Source: Thecaphora thlaspeos (Eukaryota > Basidiomycota > Ustilaginomycetes > Urocystidales > Glomosporiaceae). From it: a DNA stretch of 64,000 bases. The notes below the pieces were generated by a model. The model was not told the origin of the DNA. It did not search any database and saw nothing but the letters and a program-made list of their open reading frames with translations. A program made the position numbers and the translations under genes. Shown in pieces: positions 33,601 through 46,075 of the stretch (position 1 is the stretch's first letter; each line of letters begins with the position of its first letter). Where the stretch lies: assembly GCA_900291925.1 (NCBI GenBank), contig UWYS01000009.1:799316-863315 (forward strand), in the 5' to 3' direction.

Positions 33601-36000
33601 TCGGTGTCTGTTGGGACACTCACCTGGCGTCCGCATGATCCGGACATGCTGTCTCTTATCGACGACTTGGCGGCGGAGCTCGGCATGTGGAACAGAGCTA
33701 CTGTATCGTGTTTGCGCCTGCGCCCGCCGATGACAGTAAGTTTGTAAGTTCAGATAGTACCTATCTGTACAGTAGCGGTGTGGGGCGTGGATCTCGCGTC
33801 GCCAACAGGGGGCCCGAGGTACCTGTTTCGCCGTCTGCTCCCGAAACACTCCTTAGCTAGGTCCTTCCTCGAGGCCTGTGGTTTTAAACTGCCTCCGAGC
33901 TGTCCATCCATCAAGCTTGCGGCGAGAAGACTTTACAGTGCCGGCCGGCTGTTTCTGGTAAAGACAAATCAGTACGTGTGGCCCAAGTGCTTGGGTGTCT
34001 TCGATTGGCGCTTCCCGGCGGCCGCCTCGACCCGATCGAACGTCGCCGACCGGCGCCGTCTAGGACACTAGACTGTAGAGTACTGTACTGTATCGTCGAG
34101 CCTGCCTGCGGGGTCCCCCGTCGTACCACCTTTCCGAAAGCCGAGCATCGATACGGCCCTATGGAACCCTGCTCGGAGTCTGGGACACGACGGCGGCACC
34201 TTGACCTCTGCAATTTGCCCAAACGGCGACGGCGACGGAGACGACGACTCTGACTGTCACGAGGTCGTAGCGACGCTAAGGGAGAGCCTTAGCAGCGTCC
34301 AACTTCTTGACGACGACAGACATAACTAGGCCGAACCTGTACGAACATATGTAAGTACGAAGAGAGACAAGCAAGATGGCCACTGGAATGTCAGCAGGAG
34401 AGAAAGGAGCGGATGATCGATGTTGGAGCTATGTACGTAAGAACGGTGGGGGTGGACGAGACCGATTTAAATTTGTTCCCATGCATGCAGAGACGGCCGC
34501 CGCTGTGATATGCGAGCTTAGCGCCTTTGACAGTTTGCGTCAAATAGCGTCGTCATCGTTGTCGTCGAGCGTCGTCGCGGGGCAAGCCTGTTGCTTTTCA
34601 TTCAAGATTATTCCTTAGATTCCTGCCAGCCAGAAGCAGCCGCTCCCGGACCCCGGACGGTCTTAATTCGTGTCGCTGTTTTTCTGATCCTGCCTCCCAT
34701 GCTGCGGAAGTACTCACCTCACCGCCTTATGTATGGATCTAATCATCGTCATGCTACTGTAAATCCCACTTTGCAAGCAGCAAATCTTCGACTGCTGGCG
34801 CCTGTGTTGACGGTCAAGTGCTCAAGACGGGCTGACAGCTCCAGCCTCCGGTCTCGTGCACGCCGCATGAGAAGCATCGACGTCAGACCAACAAACTCAC
34901 CCTCCGCGCCTTTTAGTCGTCTTCCAGTGGCGAGCACGAGAAGCGCGATGGAAGAAGAGGCGGCCACCCTGTGAGGTGTGACCGCTGCTCGGACGGAGAG
35001 CCTTATGACCAAACCCTGGCCGGGGCTAGGAACAGGCGCAATGGGAGAATGAAGCAAAGGGCTCAAGACCCGCGGTTGACGTACCTTGCTCGAGCGTCAA
35101 CCGCTTGCGCCCTACCTGTGTGATCTGTATCAGCGTGTGGTGCAGGGCCCACTTGAGCAGCAACCACAACGAGCCAGGAGGCGGCTTGCCACTCGGTGAG
35201 CAATTCATACATCACATCGCAGAGCTCGGGACGACTTGAGCCGAAACAGGCCCGTCAACCCCTTCGTCGGCCACCTCGAGCCGTATGAGCCGGAGAGAGA
35301 AATAGTACGGGGGGGGGGGGACCTGCTCCTCCGTCTGTGCTTGCATCTCGGCAAGTCTGAGAGCACAACGTCAGCAGTGGTCGGTCTATTTGAGAGTAGT
35401 GCGTCTTTGCGGTCCAGAGCCAACGACCACGCCCTCGACGCCGTACAACCGTACCTACAGCGTACTCTCCGTCTTTGCTCTGGCGTAACACTCTACCTCT
35501 ATGCCGATGCCATCGCAGCGTGTGCCATCGGATCCTGCCGTGCTATACTGAGGCCTTCAACGTATCAAATACGGCAACTGTGCCTGCTTTTGGCGTCCAA
35601 TGAGCGGCACAAGGACGCTCCACCCACCCGCTAGCTAGACTGGCATCAGTGAGGCGTGGACTGGGAGGATGAGAAGCAAAGCACAGACTTACGTACGTTG
35701 GGTCAAAGGGTCAATCTAGAATGGCACGTAAGTTTGAAGCTGGAGATTTGGAGGCGCTTGCTGCCGTTGGCTGATCCAGGTGTCACGGCCGACACGCGCA
35801 GAGACTTCCGCAACGAGGAGGAAGTGGCTCCGCTGCCCCAGCAATTTGCCCGTCTCCGAGGAAGTCTCTCCGTACGGTTGATGGCGTGGACGACACACTG
35901 CGCGCTTTGCCACCGCATAGAGGGCGCCTAGCCATCGAGAAGCATCAGGGAATGTCAGCGGCGCAAGTTGGAGGCCTCCAGCGGCTTGGATCGTCTAGCG
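30627..36000. other. Gene-poor region, left part
   Basis: No gene can be supported. The longest frame (30781-31572, minus, 263 aa) has no recognisable domain. A short plus-strand stretch at 31118-31250 reads like protein (AYLERGLVVADKDQES) but has no start, no continuation and no family I know; it may be a relic. A G12 run lies at 35309-35320. TACTGTA heptamers begin at 32571. Confidence 0.4.
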
Positions 36001-38841
36001 CCAAGCCCCGGAGGTAGTCATTGTTACAAGGGCTACTACCACCACGACTTGATATGAAGTCGGGCGGGCACTTGTATATATAGAGACCAAGTCCCTTGTA
36101 CAAAGACTGAATCGGGTATTCAGTCTAGTCAATTCACAGTCGTTACCAGCTTACCACACCGCCAGCGGAGAGCTTGACGATACGTGAGACGACAGACGTC
36201 GCCGTACATCTCCACAACTACTCTACCGCTACCCCCAACCTGCCACCGCCTCGCCGCTATGCTCGCAAACGGTGCCCGCAAGTACCACCCAAACGCGCTG
36301 TACGAAGCCACCGCCGAGTATCGCTCCGCCCTCTGACGTGGGCACCGAGACAGCCGCTACCCCCTGCCGGAGAGATTTCCTCGTGCAGGAGCAAGTCTCT
36401 GCGCCCAGCCGGTAGCAGCCGTTACACCAGGTACATCCAAGGGCGCCATCCTACGTCAAGATGTTGGTCAGTTTGGACAGGGGGGAGAAGAGCAAAGACA
36501 GGGATCGATGATGCAGGCCAGGAGAAGGGAGAGAGTGACCGACACCGCTCTGCGATGGAGCAAGAGGGCTAGCCCACCACCATCGACCCTTTCGCTGTGG
36601 CAAATGGCGGCTCAGATCCTGCTTCTTGGGCCTTTGTCGGCCCACTTCCGAGTCACATCTTCTGGCCAAGCCCAAAGCTCATGGCGTCAGGTTGGCCCAG
36701 ACGACCAACTCCCTTGAGAACGTCGACGATGGCACAGCTGACCCAGCGGCGGCTGTTCCGACGGAACCTTCAAATTGACGGCGCAAAGAGCCCGGCGCCA
36801 ACTGCTGGGCGTTGTACTGTATGTGTGTATGTACTGTACATGATTGCTCAGTGAACAATGCCGGATGACGAACAGTGTTTGAAGCAAAGCCCTTGGCGAG
36901 CACTCCAGAAGAGCTTCATGGCGTGAAAACATCTTCGAACCACTCTAACTCTTGGCTAAGGTCAGAGAGCGTCGTAGATGAGCATGGTGAACCATGTATG
37001 TACAGCGACCGGTCCTTGAACAGGGAGGAGCCAATTTGAGTGGGGGACGAGATGGTGGGGCTTGGTGGAGGGGGAGCTGTCGGGGCTAGGAAACACCCAA
37101 GGGCAAGCACATCAAGGTCAAACCCCATGATATATTGTAGCGCCAGCCGCAGCCGCAGCCGCAGCCGCCGCCAAACAAAAAGTAGCCACCCAGGTCAAAG
37201 TGCCGCCAAACCCCACCACGACAAAAGCCAACGTCGGTGGCGAGACTAGGGGCTGTAGGCTGACGCCATCGTGCAGCTTGCTACACGGAAACGCCCGTTG
37301 GAAACAAGACCAGGATGCGCGAGTCCACAGATTTGAAAATAAAATTATTTAAAATGTGGGGGCGGCGAGACTTTTCGCCACGACCCATGGCCAGCCCGCT
37401 GACACCAGCCACACATCTCGACCGATTTCACCTTGGGTCGTGTCTTTCGTCGCGGCCCAGCGACCAGTCTATAGTACTGCGGTTGGTTGCAACCGCCTCC
37501 TCCTGCCTCCTTCTGCTTCCTCCTGACTACACTGTACTGTAGGTACCTACAAGACACTTCCTGTTACTAATCTGCAGTTTGCGGTCGTACATCGTGGTGT
37601 TGGGCGCTTCCAACCGTTCAGTTTCATCATGAAGTACTGTACTCTGCGTGTGTCCGAGGCGACTTTGCAAGCCATCTTGTGCAAGAAAGGGAGTGAGAGT
37701 GAGCGTCCCGCCACCAAAGATCTTGATGACAGCTCGCCCAATGTCCGGTTCTCTGGTGCCATATCGGCCGATCGTGGGGGCGGGTTCCGTCGCGATCCTC
37801 CTCGTCCTCCCACTACATCAAGATCGTCATCTTCCCGCCGGCCCACATCCTGCTTCCATCGCATCTTGCTTACTCTTCAAATTGTATTTGATTTATACAC
37901 AACACCTTGCTGTAGGTTGTCAGACTGCTCGCGAGGAAGCCCAAGTCCACATCATCACCATCTTCGAAAAGTGATGCTGTTTACTGGAGCAGGGAGAGGC
38001 GGCAGGCGTGACCGTGACCCTTGCCGCCGAGGACATCCTGCAAAAACGCGAAGTTGATTCAAAAACTACTATTTAAATCTAATCATTTTGCAGTGAGATC
38101 AATTCTATATTCAATACAGGTACTGTACATGCTGCCCGCCCCCTTGGCTCACAGCTTGAAATGAAGTTAATAGAAACCTTGAATCCGTATTTCTTTCTCA
38201 CCCAAGCTCAGCTGCGCCGGTGTTTGAGCGCCGTGTCGTGTCTGCAGACCGCACGCACGCACGCACGCACGCCTCTCTATCTCCAACCCTCACCTCCTCC
38301 CTAGATCTCAAAGAGGCTCAGCATCGCCAACGCAAAAAGGATCTCCGACCGCACGCTGACGCTCGTCGTCTTGCCCCAGTGCCCACGCCTTGGCTTGGTG
38401 AGACTGTCCGCCCGACGCGTCTGCCCTGAACAGCGGCTCTCGGTACGTACGTACATATGTATCCTGTCCATCCCAGAGGCAGCGCAGACATGGACGTCAG
38501 CGACGACGCTGACGCCGACGCCGACGACGACGACGATGCCACGGCTTCGCTTGTGGAAAACCAACGGCGCCCTTCATGACCCCGCTGGATGCTGGTCGGT
38601 CCGGCTGCTCGGTCTCTCTGCGTTTCGGCCCTCCTGCCTGCCTGCGTGCTTGCCATCGCCTCGTGCCGCCACCATCCCCTGGCCTCCCAGCGAGGCGGCG
38701 GGTGCACACCCCGTACTCCGGCTTCGGGAAATTGAGTCGCCTGTGGCACGATGTAAGCGGTGTGGTGTGCTGCGATGCGTCAGGTTTACGGTGGATTTCG
38801 CCCGAAGGATGCGATGGAAGCAAGCACCAAGGCTATACTGT
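32571..38841. repeat. Cluster of dispersed TACTGTA heptamers
   Basis: I count TACTGTA at 32571, 32952, 33699, 34081, 34086, 34755, 36815, 36832, 37535, 37635, 38121 and 38835, and the reverse form at 33768. That is 13 in about 6.3 kb, where less than one would be expected by chance for a heptamer on both strands. Many are extended to GTACTGTAC-like forms. Confidence 0.6.
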
Positions 38842-39000
38842 AGGCTAGAGGTTACTTAGGTGAGGAACAGCTACAACGTAGCGCCATTAAGATTGTTCAA
38901 GATCTTGCTGGGTCAAAGCGGCGAATGCAGGTCAAAAGAGGCGGGAGGAGATGCTGCAAAGAGGGACACAACTGCCGCATGTCATCGTCTCAGGCTTGGC
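36001..39000. other. Gene-poor region, right part
   Basis: No supported gene. It contains a perfect 8-bp hairpin (36105-36112 with 36118-36125), a GCCGCA-type hexamer repeat (about 37143-37171), AT-rich patches (about 37325-37350 and 38050-38115), and an ACGC tetramer repeat (about 38250-38271). Confidence 0.4.
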
Positions 39001-40579
39001 TCCAATAATGTGCTTGAGTGCTGCTGCCGCAAGGAAAGCCTAGTCAGGCAGGCGCAGGCGGGCAGGCGGGCTGCATGCGAGCCAAGGGCGACAAGGACGG
39101 AAAAGGCCCAGGGCCAGGGCGGAGATAGAAGGGCAGGGACGAAAGGGGGAAGCGAGGGTCGGGCGCCGCCATCCCTTCTCTCGCCGACGTCGCCGCACCT
39201 CACCCCTCGCGCATCGCCTCCTGCCATGCCTGCGCCTCCCTCGCCCGCCGCTTAACTTGCCTTTGCCTAGGCCTCCCCGCGCTCCTCGGTCCACGACCGG
39301 TGGACCAGAACAGAGAGGTGCCGACTGCCCGCCTGCTCGCTCCTGCCTCGCCTCCCGCCTTTAACCCGCACGCTTGGCTCCAACCGTTCATCCATCTCAA
39401 CCTTTCCCCCCTCTTTTGCCCCTCGCTCCTTCCTTCGCCCCGCCATCTCCATTTCTTTACTCTCTCCCCTCGACCGACCAACCCGGCAAGCTCTATTTGC
39501 TCGCCGCACCACCCGGCGTCCGTCCTCTTTTACTCACTTCGACTTACTTCATCAACGTCGACCCATCCGCCACCACCCTCGGAATTTCCGACGCATCTTT
39601 CATCCTTCTCACCTGTCCCTCTCCGGCAGATCGGAACTACCCGACGACCACCACCATCGCTGCTGTCCAACAGCAGCGACAGCGACCCCGGACACGCACG
39701 ACCCATCTAAGCTGCAGCCGCCCGCCGATCCCCTCGCCTTTTGCTTTGCCACCTCGCTGTAGTCCTCTCGTTGCAGCAGTAGAAGCAGCAGCAGCAGCAG
39801 CGTCATCAGCACCGTCAGCGCCATAGAGGTCTCAATTGCTATCGTTTCTCCCTCTACAGCGCCCCGCCGGCCTTTCTCCTCGGCCCGCGACGCCTGTCTT
39901 CATCCCTTCCCCCAACCCGTCCAACAGCTACGCTTAGAACAGCCTTCTGAAGTTGATAGCGTCTAATCAGGTTTCAGCGTAAGCTCCAAACCTTATACCC
40001 GCAAGCGTCGGAACGGACGAGCTGCGCCAACTTGTTCCGGCCCGGCAAAGAAGCTCGAGCCGTCAAAAGTAAAGACGGAATCCTCTACTCGGCTTCGATC
40101 TCGAAGCACTTCCCGGGTCCCCTTCGCCGCCCGTTCGCTGCATCCTCGCGGACCCGCCTCGGCCCGACGAGTCGGAAAGTGCCCCACAGGTACGCACGAA
40201 CCTTTGGCCTTTTTGCCTTTTATTATGGGCACAGAGTGAGTACGAAAGCCCAACCGGAGTGCGAGGATCGGCACGATGTGGCCTCCGCCACTTTAGGGGA
40301 TGTGGGCGACATCCGTCCGCCTTCGGGCTTCGGCTGGTCCGGAACAGCGCGGTTGCAGACGAGACTGCCTCCGGACCAGCCGGAAAGACTGCACGGCAGT
40401 CTGCGCCAGGAGGCGGCATACGAGTCCCTCCGTTGGTGGCCGGCGAAGGGCAGACATCCGTCGCACAGTAACAAGCAAGTTCGCGAGACACGTTGGCTGA
40501 CCCCGTCTGCTCTTTCCTCTTGTCTTGCCTCCTCATCGCCTTCTTGCTTGCACCGCCCTCCTCTTGAAACAGCGCATAC
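39001..40579. other. Upstream region and probable long leader of the Zn2Cys6 factor
   Basis: This is pyrimidine-rich sequence with many short frames but no domain. A CAG/AGC repeat lies at about 39775-39803. Short upstream frames suggest that a leader with uORFs is possible. Confidence 0.4.
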
Positions 40580-42460
40580 ATGGAGCCCAGCAACTATCCC
40601 TCGCACTACGGCGGCGGCGTCTCTGACCGGCCTGCTCCGCTGTTCCAGGCGGACGCGCATGGGCCGCGCGCGCCCCGTCCTTTCGATGCTCAGCCCAATA
40701 GCGACCCATACGGCACCGCCCCCGGCGCTGCTCCGGAGCACCCGGCGGGTGGTCCGCTAGACGAGCCTCACTCCCCCCTCTCCAGTGAGTCGGCCCGGCA
40801 TTCTTGAACGGCGTGAATGATGATCAGCCGTCACGGTGCCACGCAACGAGATCGCGAAGCTGACATTGACGCACGCCTCTTCCACCTCGCTGCCAAACGC
40901 TCACGCGCTGCAGGCTACCGCGGCAGCTTCTCTCGCCAGCCGCAAATGGGAATGCCCCACCACCGGCAGGACTCGATCTCGTCAATCTCGTCGCCGCACG
41001 ATGTCGCCGGAGGGTGGGCACCCAGCTCACCCGGCCTGGCGCCTAGCAGGCACGCCTCGATCTACTCGCTCAACGGCCAATTTGACCAGGTCGGCCTGAC
41101 GTCTGGCAGCATCGATGGCAGTTCGAGCAGCGGTCACCTCTACGAGACATCGCCGCCCTTGCCTGCACAGGTGCGATACGCCCAGGCACAGACCGCCGAC
41201 AACCGACGTTTCTCGCTTGACGAGAGGTCGATCCGACAGCAGCCGGGCATGGGTATGGGCAAGCCCGGCCTTGTCTCGGCCGAGTACCAGGCACCCAACT
41301 CGGGCCGACAGTGGCCGTGGGGCGCAGCGCCCCAGCCCGGCGGTGGCGGTGGGGAAATCCACGGCCGACACGCTTCGGTCTCGGCGGGGCCGCAGCAGCC
41401 GTCGTCGTATGACTACACGCGGATGTCGTACAGCGCCGTTCCGGGCACCGTCGCGCCGTCGCCACATGGCTACGACTCGATGTCGGCCATTTCGCCGACG
41501 CGCTACCGCTCAATGAGCAGCAGCGCCGCGAGCGGACGCTCCTACGGCCCGTCATACGGCCCGCCGGGCAGCGCGGCACACACGGCCGCCGCGATGGGCT
41601 ACGGCATGGCGCCCCACCTCGGCTCCGGCGGCATGATGATGGACGGTGAGATTTCCGGCGGACCGGGACCCGCGCGGCGCGCCAAATTCAAGCGGAGCCG
41701 GACCGGCTGCCTCGTCTGCCGTAAGCGCAAGGTCAAGTGCAGTCAGGACGGCACGCCGTGCAAGCAGTGCCGGATCGGCAATCGCGACTGCCACTACGAC
41801 GACAACCCGCAAAAGAAGAAGGGCAAGAAAGACAAGGCGGCCACCACCGCCGCCTCGGCCAACGGCTCCAATGATGTCTCGGTCGATGGTCGGCTTTCGA
41901 CCAGCGGCTCCGTCGGCTCGCTTCATGGCAGCCTTGTCTCGTCTTCGGCCGCATCGCATCAGCTTCCCTCGCAGGACTCGGGCTACTACGCGCCTCCGCC
42001 CAATGTCGACCACCGCGCCAGCATAGACGCCGCCAGTCTTGGAGGGCCCGCCAACGGTCACACGCACCCGTCCGCGACCGCTGCTGCCGCCGGTCACAAC
42101 GGCAACGGCGGCGGCGTGACGTTCTCGATGCCCTTCTCCTCGCACCCGCACTCGGCCGCCTCGACGGCGCATAGCAGGAGCCACGGTGGCGGACCGGGCG
42201 ATGGAACGTGGTCGAACCCGACGCCGTTCAGCACAGGCCTTAGCGCCGGACCGCACGGCGAGGCGCACCCCATTTCGCATGCTGGCGACTACGGTTGGGC
42301 GCCCAAGCACGAGGCCAACGGCACTGGTGCTCCCTCGGTCCACGGCTACGGCAGCGCAGACAGCGCTGCTGTCGATCGGAACGGCAGCGATGCCTACTGG
42401 AGCCAGCATCCGAGCGCCTACGGCCACCGCGCGGCTGACCTCGAGCACGCCGAGACATGA
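40580..42460 (+). CDS. Zn(II)2Cys6 transcription factor
   Basis: Two exons, 40580-40784 and 40914-42460, join in phase 1 (A|GC = Ser) to give 583 aa. The DNA-binding domain is a perfect binuclear zinc cluster, C-x2-C-x6-C-x6-C-x2-C-x6-C, beginning CLVCRKRKVKC at about residue 331, preceded by the basic RSRTG and followed by a Lys-rich linker (KKKGKKDK). The rest is low-complexity Ser/Gly/His/Ala/Tyr sequence. I see no middle homology domain, so this is a short regulator of the kind that binds DNA and recruits partners through disordered tails. The start MEPSNYP was chosen because its frame ends in GTGAGT exactly where the downstream exon needs one base. It lies beside the secreted-family arrays, but regulation of them is only a guess. 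Confidence 0.85.
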
Positions 42461-43284
42461 TGACGCTGGATCGACTTGATCCGGCTCGAGCCCAGCGACG
42501 TCCCTTCCTCGCCTCTTGCTCTGCGAACCTTCTAGTGACAGCTGATCGCATCACTGCCCGCCTGCCCGCCTTCGCCAGCGCATCGATTTCGGACCCTACG
42601 CTCTTTACGCACGCCTGTACTTGTACCCCATTGACTTCAGCGGACGCAATACCACAGACACCATCCCCTCACCGACTAGTTTTAATCTTGTGCCGCGGCG
42701 TACCCTCTGCCAGCCAGAGCGTCAGGCAGCCTCTAACTCTTCTTGTTCCCCCTCTTGCTGGTCCTTAACCTCTTGTACATACGGCACTCGCCCCTCGATC
42801 CTCGGCCCGGTCGCTCCTCGGATTACAAGACGCCAAAGAGCCAGGCCGCATCGTCCACCCAACGTCTTGTGGGCCTCCCGTCTTTTTCCCCATCTGCTGT
42901 TCAAGTGTTGTTTTGTTGTATTGCCCCGTGTCCGACCTGTCCTTGTGCCTTTCCTTGGTCGTTTCAAAGTGAATCCTCATCCTTGCTCATCTTGCTTGTC
43001 GCCGTCGTCGAGTCACTCGCCTTGTTATGTGGGTCTCGCCACGTTTTAGACGGTCACTCTGCTGCTCACTGTGGCCCTTTCCAATTGTGTGTCTTCCGAA
43101 CGCTTTCGAGTCATCTCACCGGCACCTCTCGGACGCGTGTCGACACGCGACGTAATAGCCGTAAAAATGCAGATAGAAAAAGGATTTTAATTTTGGAAGT
43201 ACTTTGAATTTATGTATCTTACAGTATTTGTTTTTCTTTCGATTGTTTTCTTTTTTTTTTTTTTTTTGGGCGGAAACGTAGAAA
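42461..43284. other. 3' region of the Zn2Cys6 factor
   Basis: No gene is seen. It is followed by AT-richer sequence and a T17 run (43251-43267). Confidence 0.45.
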
Positions 43285-43599
43285 TTAAGAATCAGTCAAC
43301 GACAATAAGAAACGATACAGGAGAAACTTCGGGATGACGTATCGGACGATAAGCTTTTGGAGCAAACGGGACAAGGACAGAGCGAAGGTAGAAGAGGAAA
43401 AGGACAGAGCGGAGAACATGGGCAAAGGGGACGGATTGCGTGGGGACGTGAGGGGACAAGAGAGAATAGATCGCGTTCCGGCGGCCCACGGTCGAAGAAA
43501 CGGTAGGGATAGTTGCGTAGTTGCGTTTTTGTGAGTTGTGCGAAGGTGCTGCGAAAGCCTTGAAGTTGGTTTCAACGAGCGCCAGGCGTTCCGCGCGAG

Positions 43600-44746
43600 C
43601 TTCCAGCGGCCTCCTGTTCCTATTGAGGACACGCGGCCGCTGTTCGGAAGTAGGTGTCGAGCCGCAGGCCTTCCGCCCCACATTTGTATGTCTTTCACGG
43701 CCTGCATGAGGGGTGCATGGTTCGGCAAGCTGAAGTCGAACCACTCTTTGACAATATCGAGAAAGGCGGCCCTTTGTTCATCTGTCGCCGGCTTGATGAT
43801 CGAGTCAAGCGATCCGCTCGGCAATACTTCAGGTTGTGCCTTTGTCGAGTCCACGCTGAGGATGCCCGCCAGCTGTTCGTCTCTTGCCACGTAATCGTTC
43901 ATGTAGCTCCTCAAGAGGGTAGCGGGGTCTGCCGAGCTCAATTCTCGAGTTCGCGCGATCTGTGCTGCTCGTGGTCTTGCGGCACAGCTTCTCTCTCCGC
44001 TGTGGTAGACGACGAACCGCCTTTGGCCTGCTGCGGGTGGTAGAAGCTCGCTACGTAGGCGGGATCCGAAGAGGTCGCAGCAAGCTCGTATTGACCCTGC
44101 TGCGCGTGCTCAGGGTTTGGCTCGTTGGCGTGGTAGGGAGAGGTCACAGGAGGGTAGGGAGGGATCGCAGGAGGCTCGTGCTGACCATGCTGCAGGTGGT
44201 AGAGGCTCGGTTCGCTGACATGTTGCGAAGAGGTTTCAAGATAGTCGTATTGACCGTGCTGTGTCGGAAGAAAGGATCCGGGTGGGATCAAGGGAGGGAT
44301 TAGCGATGTACAAATATGCGCAGAAAGTAGAGTAGCAGTCTGGATGCCTGAGAATGTGGCAAGCGCGAGATAGAGGCTGGCTCGACTTACTTGCATCCAC
44401 GGTGCGTTTAATTGACTGTCTTCTCCGTAAGCTGGTACCGTCTAAGGATAATATTGGCCAGCGGGGTGCGGATCAGGGTTGTTATTATGGTGAACGTGGC
44501 CGGGGTCAACATGGTGGTGGAGATGCGGCGTTTGCGATGAGCTGTGGCAGGTTTGTAGGCGGCCTGGTGGCCTTCCTCCTGCCTATCGAAGACGCTGAAG
44601 AGGCGCTGCACAACTTCGTCATCCTCTAGGCCTTCGAAGAAATTGTGAGGCAGCGTCGGGGGAGCTCGGACAAGCGGCAGGAGTGCGATACTGACCGCAA
44701 CAGCTGCAATCGCCGCTGACGGGATCACAAAGCGTGTGGAGACCAT
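43600..44746 (-). pseudogene. Secreted-family member D, disrupted
   Basis: On the minus strand the copy starts at 44746 with a clear signal peptide (core AAIAAVAVSIALLPLV, cut near VRA) and the family block FFEGLEDDEVVQRLFSVFD. The following His/Asn/Pro-rich part is out of frame and meets a stop (TAA at about 44408) before a GTAAGT donor near 44393. Exon 2 (from about 44263, after CGACACAG) carries repeats such as LQHGQHE and QQGQYEL, then stops near 43938. The conserved RSYMNDYV and EQRAAFLDIVKEWF segment follows in another frame. The final FDVG and LWLG motifs are not found. Several indels make a functional product unlikely, though a truncated secreted protein of about 110 aa could still be made. 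Confidence 0.6.
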
Positions 44747-46075
44747 TGCTGACGAGGCAGCCAGTAAAGGGAGGTGGGTCGACAGAGTGTCATTGCTTCG
44801 AGCTTCCTGAGTCCTCCTTTTGTCCTTTCGGTCTGGGCGAGTAGATCGAGCCGTCAGTCGCCCAAATCGCTGCGCTAAGCTCCATCGGGGCGTCGGTCGG
44901 TCCCCGCTCAATCTTCTCTCGATGGCAGTGTCAAGCTTGCCATGGCGACAAAGTGAGGGCAAGGTGGACGGGTAGAGGTGCTGTCGATGCGATTCGAGTG
45001 GAGGCCGAACGGGTGCCTTTACGAGAAAGCTGGGTTGGATCTTCAAGTGCAAACTGGATATATCAGGTGGGCCCAGACTGCTGTATTGTCAGCCCGTTGA
45101 CCGCATACAGGGAACACAGGGGGAGGGATGGAACTACGTAGAGAAGCAACTACCCCGGCGCGGCCATGACAGCGGCAGCGAGCAAATGAGAGATGGAGAG
45201 AGGCAGAGACAGCCAGCCGGTGGGCAATCAGCCACGCTGGCAACCCACCTGCCGGATGCCAGTAGAGCTACGAGGCACGGCGCACTGACGATCCACTCGG
45301 CCTTTTCGGCCGTGGACCACCTTCCTCTTCATCTCCAGAAAAAGTGGGTCCAGATATTTAGGGACAGAAGGTCGGAGCGGACGCAGTCATTGTCATCTCG
45401 TGCACAGTGCCGAAAGAGCACCGACAACGGTTGACCTCAGCCTCGATCGAGCCTAACGCCCCCTGGCTCACGGGCGAATCGGCCGTGTGGTTCGTAAGTC
45501 CTGCGCCTCGCTCGTTCTGCTCGTTACCGTTCTTTATCCATGCTATGTAACTCGTTCGCTGGACGCACACGACCGATCCTTGAATCCTTTGTCCTCCCGG
45601 TGCAAAGCCGCCGTCGCTATCTGTTGTGTCGTTCAGCCGCTTGATTTGTCCAGCGCAGGGAAACAAAAAAAAGAGAAAAAAATGATTGAATTCTGATTCG
45701 ACGTCGACACAAGAACTACGAATATAGCGACAATAGAAAGGGGATTATAGGAAAGAGAAGGACTTCAAGCGAGGCAGATAGATAGCGACGAGAGCGAAGG
45801 GAGGAAGAAGGATTGGGTTTGGGAGAGGAGGCTATAGGGACAGAATACAGGCAACGATCATGGGGAAATGTGCAAGTGCTGACGACGTTGTGTCTCACGG
45901 TATGTCTTGCTGTTCAAACTTTGTGATTGTGAGCAAAAGTGGCGGAATGACTTCGACCTCTCCCTGAGCCCTGTTGTTCCCTTCGTGCTGCGGCACCACC
46001 GCTACCCGCCTGACTCAAGATGGCCGATCGGCGCCAACGCCTCGACGTTCCAACGAGCTTGTTGCCGCTCGACCA
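44747..46075. other. Spacer between family members D and E
   Basis: No gene is seen. The segment of about 45060-45310 resembles 25260-25640 upstream of copy B, including the AACCCACCTGCCGG-type core near 45241, so a non-coding module travels with the family. Confidence 0.5.

Noticed and set aside
37143..37171. CRISPR-like regular repeats
   Set aside because: Simple hexamer microsatellite without spacers; the genome is eukaryotic.
30627..40579. Centromere
   Set aside because: Although gene-poor, it lies about 25-35 kb from a telomere, and no retroelement array or long AT-rich core is seen.
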